Assembly (NCBI GenBank): GCA_024762915.1
Contig: JANTGL010000018.1
Span: 1-17,230 of the forward strand
Source of the DNA: Bacteroidales bacterium
GTDB lineage: Bacteria > Bacteroidota > Bacteroidia > Bacteroidales > JAADGE01
DNA: 17,230 nucleotides
Direction of reading: 5' to 3'
Every line of letters begins with the position of its first letter. Within the stretch, counting starts at the first letter, position 1. This document shows positions 13,641-17,230 of this stretch, one piece after another. A model generated the notes under the pieces. It was given only the letters and a program-made list of their open reading frames with translations. It was not told where the DNA came from and ran no database searches. Made by a program: the position numbers and the translations under genes.

Positions 13641-14978
13641 ATGTTTAAAAAGATACTTATTGCAAACAGAGGAGAAATTGCATTACGCATCATTCGTACA
13701 TGTAAAGAAATGGGAATTAAAACAGTTGCCGTATATTCAACCGCAGATAAAGAAAGTTTACACGTTCGTTTTGCCGATGAAGCTGTTTGTATAGGCCCGC
13801 CTCCGAGTAACGAATCATATCTGGAGATTACAAAAATTATTGCAGCTGCCCAAATCACTAATGCAGATGCCATTCATCCGGGTTACGGATTTCTTGCCGA
13901 AAATGCAAAATTCTCGGAAATTTGCAAAAAACATGATATTAAATTCATCGGTCCTTCGGCTGAAATGATAAATATGATGGGTGATAAAGCCACCGCAAAA
14001 AAAACAATGCGTGAAGCCGGTGTTCCCGTTGTTCCCGGTTCAAAAGAATTGGTTGACTCGATAAAAGACGGGAAAAAACTTGCAAAAGAAATGACTTATC
14101 CCGTTATGTTAAAAGCAACGGCAGGCGGCGGAGGTAAAGGGATAAGAATTGTTTGGAAAGAAGAAGAATTTCAGGAAAAATGGGATTCTGCCAAACAAGA
14201 ATCTGCTGCAGCATTCGGTAATGACGGATTATATATGGAAAAATTTATCAATAATCCGAGACATATTGAAATTCAAATTGTTGGTGATCAAACCGGAAAT
14301 GCGGCACATTTATCCGAACGTGATTGTTCCGTTCAACGACGACATCAAAAATTAGCCGAAGAAACACCGTCTCCGTTTATGACTGACGAACTTCGCAAAA
14401 AAATGGGAGACGCTGCCGTTCTTGCTGCAAAATCAATTAAATATGAAGGCGTAGGAACCGTTGAATTTTTAGTTGATGATAAACGCAACTTCTATTTTAT
14501 GGAAATGAACACCAGAATTCAGGTAGAACATCCCATTACCGAAGAAGTGATTAATTTTGACCTTATCAAAGAACAAATAAAAGTTGCAGCAGGTATAAAA
14601 ATAAGCGGAGATAATTATTTTCCTAAATTACATTCTATTGAATGCCGTATTAATGCGGAAGATCCTTTTAATGATTTTCGTCCTTCTCCGGGGAAAATTA
14701 CGGTATTGCATACACCCGGCGGTCACGGAGTAAGAGTTGATACACATGTATATGCCGGATATACCATTCCTCCGAATTACGATTCGATGATTGCTAAATT
14801 AATTATAACGGCCAGAACCCGAGACGAAGCTTTGAAAAAAATGAAACGTGCTTTAGATGAATTTGTTATTGAAGGGATTAAAACTACGATCCCGTTTCAT
14901 ATTCAATTAGTTTCTGACGAAAAATTTATTAAAGGTGATTATACGACAAAATTTATGGAAACTTTTGAAATGAAATAA
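13641..14978 (+). CDS. accC: Biotin carboxylase subunit of acetyl-CoA carboxylase
   Basis: A 445-residue ATP-grasp enzyme that carboxylates biotin on AccB with ATP and bicarbonate. Length is that of stand-alone AccC. The order of elements fits: KILIANRGEIALRI at 4-17, HPGYGFLAEN at 79-88, the glycine-rich ATP loop KATAGGGGKG at 158-167, RDCSVQRRHQK at 227-237, and EMNTRIQVEH at 288-297 with metal- and biotin-contacting Glu288 and Arg292. The biotin carboxylase C-domain (ECRINAEDPF onwards) is complete. The two carboxyltransferase subunits are not in the window. No clear terminator is seen before the bactofilin gene 84 bases on. Confidence 0.97.
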   Translation: MFKKILIANRGEIALRIIRTCKEMGIKTVAVYSTADKESLHVRFADEAVCIGPPPSNESYLEITKIIAAAQITNADAIHPGYGFLAENAKFSEICKKHDIKFIGPSAEMINMMGDKATAKKTMREAGVPVVPGSKELVDSIKDGKKLAKEMTYPVMLKATAGGGGKGIRIVWKEEEFQEKWDSAKQESAAAFGNDGLYMEKFINNPRHIEIQIVGDQTGNAAHLSERDCSVQRRHQKLAEETPSPFMTDELRKKMGDAAVLAAKSIKYEGVGTVEFLVDDKRNFYFMEMNTRIQVEHPITEEVINFDLIKEQIKVAAGIKISGDNYFPKLHSIECRINAEDPFNDFRPSPGKITVLHTPGGHGVRVDTHVYAGYTIPPNYDSMIAKLIITARTRDEALKKMKRALDEFVIEGIKTTIPFHIQLVSDEKFIKGDYTTKFMETFEMK

Positions 14979-15062
14979 ACCGGCCAGATATTCGTTATTA
15001 TTTATGAAAAAACATAGTATGAGTTGAAACCCATTTTTTAACAGATTTTAAATTATTAATCC

Positions 15063-15452
15063 ATGAAGAAAACTATTAATAATACAATTATGGCAGATCC
15101 CGGAGCAACAAATCAACTCAGAAACGGTACCGTCATTGAAGGAAACGTAAACTCCGAAGGTGACGTTAGAATTGAAGGTACCGTAAACGGAAACATCAAA
15201 GTTAAAGGAAAAGTAATCATCGGGAATACCGGTAAGGTAACCGGAGATATCAGCTGTTCATTTTTGGACATCTCAGGAACCGTCGTCGGGAAATTGGTTA
15301 TTTCAAACAGCTTGACATTAAAATCTTCGGCAAATTATACCGGTGAAATTTCTGCAAAAAAATTAATTATTGAACCCGGAGCTATTTTTAACGGTTCCTG
15401 TAAAATGACTGAAATAAAACATGCAGAAACCTTTAAAATCGAAAAAAAGTAA
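15063..15452 (+). CDS. Bactofilin (polymer-forming cytoskeletal protein)
   Basis: A 129-residue protein of the bactofilin family (DUF583), which forms non-nucleotide filaments near the inner membrane and helps place cell-wall or envelope machinery. The core at about 22-115 shows the short right-handed beta-helix rungs GTVIEGNV, GDVRIEGTVNGNIKVKGKVIIGNTGKVTG and so on, with glycines at regular spacing, and ends in EPGAIFNGSCKM. An inner ATG at residue 10 (MADPGATNQ) could also be the start; both tails are disordered and membrane binding cannot be judged. Its last 32 bases overlap the start of atpZ in another frame. In Bacteroidota a bactofilin often stands just before the ATP synthase genes. 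Confidence 0.9.
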   Translation: MKKTINNTIMADPGATNQLRNGTVIEGNVNSEGDVRIEGTVNGNIKVKGKVIIGNTGKVTGDISCSFLDISGTVVGKLVISNSLTLKSSANYTGEISAKKLIIEPGAIFNGSCKMTEIKHAETFKIEKK

Positions 15453-15660
15453 AAACGATTTTAAAAACTCTCTGAAAAATTATGCTAAATATTCAGGCAT
15501 AGCTTTTCAAATGGCAGCCGTCATATTTCTCGGAACATGGGGAGGGTATAAACTTGATGCATTTTTCAAGTTTGAAAATCATATCCTTACCCTTATTCTG
15601 TCTTTGCTGTCTGTTATTTTAGCAATTTATGTTGCCGTAAAAGATTTTATTAAAAAATAA
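15421..15660 (+). CDS. atpZ: AtpZ/AtpI family protein (ATP synthase accessory)
   Basis: A 79-residue membrane protein with two helices: about 25-46 (GIAFQMAAVIFLGTWGGYKLD) and 54-74 (TLILSLLSVILAIYVAVKDF). The GxxxGxxLD pattern at the end of helix 1 is the family mark. Members lie ahead of the F-type ATP synthase genes and are thought to help c-ring assembly or bring in magnesium or calcium. The lysine-rich start overlaps the bactofilin gene by 32 bases, so the two are translationally close. The membrane gene after it starts 10 bases on. Confidence 0.85.
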   Translation: MQKPLKSKKSKNDFKNSLKNYAKYSGIAFQMAAVIFLGTWGGYKLDAFFKFENHILTLILSLLSVILAIYVAVKDFIKK

Positions 15661-15670
15661 ATATCTGAAA

Positions 15671-16066
15671 ATGAGTAGATTAACAAGAATTTTCATCGTT
15701 AAAATCAGCATATTATCTGTTATTATTGCTTTTATCAGCGGATTAATTTTCAGTTTTTTATTAAAATCCTATTATTTTGATACATTCCCGTTTTTATTGA
15801 TATTATTTCCGCTGGTTTCTAGCATTGTACACATTCAATTGTTAAAAGCTTCCAAAAAATCTTTGGCAAAATTTAATGTTGTATTTATGCTCAGTTTTAT
15901 GTTTAAAATTATTATTTATGCTGCATTTACCGGTATTATAATTTCTGCAGATGCAGCTAATAAAAACAGCTTTGTAATTACAATACTTCTGATGTATTTA
16001 ATTTATACGGTTTTTGATACAAAAGTTATTCTTGATGATATTAAAAAATTGAATCCCGAGTCATAA
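15671..16066 (+). CDS. Four-helix membrane protein, likely of the ATP synthase leader region
   Basis: A 131-residue very hydrophobic protein. Predicted helices are at about 10-31, 38-58, 67-91 and 98-115, with a charged C-terminal end (DDIKKLNPES). I see no motif that names it. Its place, size and four-helix pattern agree with the uncharacterised gene that stands between atpZ and atpB in many Bacteroidota, and it may be distantly related to AtpI. It lies 10 bases after atpZ and must be cotranscribed. The expected next gene, atpB, is missing; a cysteine synthase fragment follows after 26 bases. Confidence 0.7.
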   Translation: MSRLTRIFIVKISILSVIIAFISGLIFSFLLKSYYFDTFPFLLILFPLVSSIVHIQLLKASKKSLAKFNVVFMLSFMFKIIIYAAFTGIIISADAANKNSFVITILLMYLIYTVFDTKVILDDIKKLNPES

Positions 16067-16092
16067 ATTTTTCCAAACTTATTTTTTTCTCG

Positions 16093-16284
16093 CTGATTTA
16101 CGATAATATTCTTCAAACCATAGGAAATACTCCTCTTGTCAGAATTAACAAATTAAACAAAAATAAAAATGTTGAAATTGCTGCAAAAATTGAGGGGCAA
16201 AATCCCGGCGGCAGCATCAAAGACAGAGTTGCCTTAAAGATGATAGAACAAGCTGAAGCAGAAGGAATAACCAATGCAGTTTAA
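16093..16284 (+). pseudogene. N-terminal fragment of cysteine synthase (CysK/CysM family)
   Basis: Read from CTG at 16093 the frame gives LIYDNILQTIGNTPLVRINK, then KIEGQNPGGSIKDR, ALKMIEQAEAEGI and after TNAV a TAA stop. This is the well-known start of O-acetylserine sulfhydrylases, with the PLP-binding lysine in SIKDR, but only about 63 of some 300 residues remain. The place of the usual ATG holds CTG (family start Met-Ile-Tyr-Asp). The match stops abruptly near 16268. With no start and no substrate-binding part it cannot be an active enzyme. It is a deletion remnant, and the junction marks a rearrangement between the atp leader genes and the nuclease gene. Confidence 0.85.
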
Positions 16285-16355
16285 CAAATAAAATAATGAA
16301 TATATATATACTGATGTTCTCCTTTGTGACCTATAAAAGTATTTTTTAAAAAAAC

Positions 16356-17132
16356 ATGAAACCTTCAAAATTAATCGTACTCGTTCTTTTAACTGTTACA
16401 ATATTTATTTCTAATTGTAATAAAGAAATAATTAATTCCGATAAAATTGAACTTCCGGCAACTGTCGGAGACCATCAAATAATTGAGCATTTCGCCTACA
16501 CTTTGTCTTATAATGAAGAACATGAACAAGCCGATTGGGTTGCTTATGAATTAACAAAAGAAGAGGCAACTACCACAACTTATGAACGTACAGATGATTT
16601 CAGAGCTGATCCCGATGTATCAACAGGAAGTGCAGATTTAAGTGACTATCAACCTACGCAAAGTACATACGCAAGAGGTCACATGGCACCTGCTGCCGAT
16701 TTCCGTTGGTCGGAAAAAGCTATGTCCGAAAGTTTTTATATGAGTAACATGTCGCCACAGGTACATGCTTTTAACGAAGGTAAATGGCTCTACTTAGAAA
16801 TGGAAGAAAGACATTGGGCTGAGATTTATAACGGAGTCTACGTCGTTACCGGTCCTGTTTTAAGAAGCGGTTTGCCCACAATCGGTTCGCATAAAGTCAG
16901 TGTCCCTGAAATGTATTATAAAGTAATTTTAGATTTAGATGAAGAAAAAGGCATTGGGTTTCTTATGCCAAATCAATATATTGAAGATACTTTTAAAAAT
17001 TACGCCGTAAGTATTGATAAAGTTGAAGCAGCAACCGGATTAGATTTTTTTCCTGCTTTGGATGATAAAACTGAAGAAAATATCGAATCGATACTTAATA
17101 TGTCCCTCTGGGATTTTGAATATTATAAATAA
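16356..17132 (+). CDS. DNA/RNA non-specific endonuclease (NUC1 family), predicted lipoprotein
   Basis: A 258-residue nuclease expected to act outside the cytoplasm on DNA and RNA. The signal sequence ends in ISNC with Cys21 as probable lipid site, though the lipobox is not ideal. The catalytic region has YARGHMAPAAD at 105-115 with Arg107 and the general-base His109, SNMSPQ at 130-135, and FNEGKWLYLE at 139-148, with Asn140 and Glu148 in the places of the magnesium ligand Asn119 and Glu127 of Serratia nuclease. The usual Asp of DRGH is Ala106 here, a variation seen within the family. The GPVL element near 166-169 is also typical. The gene stands alone after the cysteine synthase remnant. No immunity protein is nearby, as expected for a secreted scavenging nuclease. 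Confidence 0.93.
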   Translation: MKPSKLIVLVLLTVTIFISNCNKEIINSDKIELPATVGDHQIIEHFAYTLSYNEEHEQADWVAYELTKEEATTTTYERTDDFRADPDVSTGSADLSDYQPTQSTYARGHMAPAADFRWSEKAMSESFYMSNMSPQVHAFNEGKWLYLEMEERHWAEIYNGVYVVTGPVLRSGLPTIGSHKVSVPEMYYKVILDLDEEKGIGFLMPNQYIEDTFKNYAVSIDKVEAATGLDFFPALDDKTEENIESILNMSLWDFEYYK

Positions 17133-17230
17133 GCTCATATTTGCTTTGACAAAATTCCTGAAATAACTTGCAATAACTATTTTTCAATATTAAAAATTAA
17201 ATTGTTAAAAACTTAATAAATAATTAATTC

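Noticed and set aside
16285..16355. Remaining part of cysteine synthase or a small gene between the remnant and the nuclease
   Set aside because: No frame there shows cysteine synthase sequence or a plausible start; it is AT-rich intergenic DNA.

Overview
The window looks like chromosome of a low-GC member of the Bacteroidota. This rests on two secreted leucine-rich-repeat proteins with type IX secretion C-terminal sorting domains, a DUF4296 lipoprotein, several TAnnTTTG-type -7 boxes, weak ribosome binding sites, and the local orders DUF177-rpmF-fabH-accB-accC and bactofilin-atpZ. No tRNA, rRNA, CRISPR array, insertion sequence or integrase gene was seen. I do not assign a genus.

Positions 1-3100 (minus strand) look accessory. 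Two paralogous LRR/T9SS genes are a tandem duplication with a unit of 1044 bp; the duplicated unit carries the last codons of an upstream gene, whose 5'-truncated remnant remains at 2694-3023. The block is bounded by an 18-bp direct repeat, 16/18 identical, at 58-75 and 3083-3100. The second copy is the last six codons of mnmE (Phe-Cys-Ile-Gly-Lys-stop), the same place that SGI1-family genomic islands use as attachment site.

Positions 3083-7403 (minus strand) form a tight operon: DUF4296 lipoprotein, a phosphofructokinase with pyrophosphate-type active-site residues, an ATP-type phosphofructokinase, then tRNA-modifying GTPase mnmE. A terminator hairpin follows at 2994-3040.

Positions 7632-10902 (plus strand, divergent) hold a respiratory module: a Tat-exported four-cluster ferredoxin subunit, an NrfD/PsrC-type membrane subunit, and a membrane-anchored monohaem cytochrome c with an extra beta domain. 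No molybdopterin or other catalytic subunit is present. The ferredoxin lacks one cysteine in each of two motifs, so two of its clusters may be [3Fe-4S]. A strong terminator closes the unit.

Positions 11026-14978 (plus strand) carry the fatty-acid initiation block: DUF177 protein, ribosomal protein L32, a terminator, fabH with its own promoter, then accB and accC for the acetyl-CoA carboxylase biotin carrier and biotin carboxylase.

Positions 15063-16066 hold bactofilin, AtpZ and a four-helix membrane protein, which in Bacteroidota usually lead into the F-type ATP synthase genes. Here atpB does not follow. Instead there is a truncated cysteine synthase remnant (16093-16284), then a NUC1-type secreted DNA/RNA endonuclease lipoprotein (16356-17132). 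This end looks rearranged.
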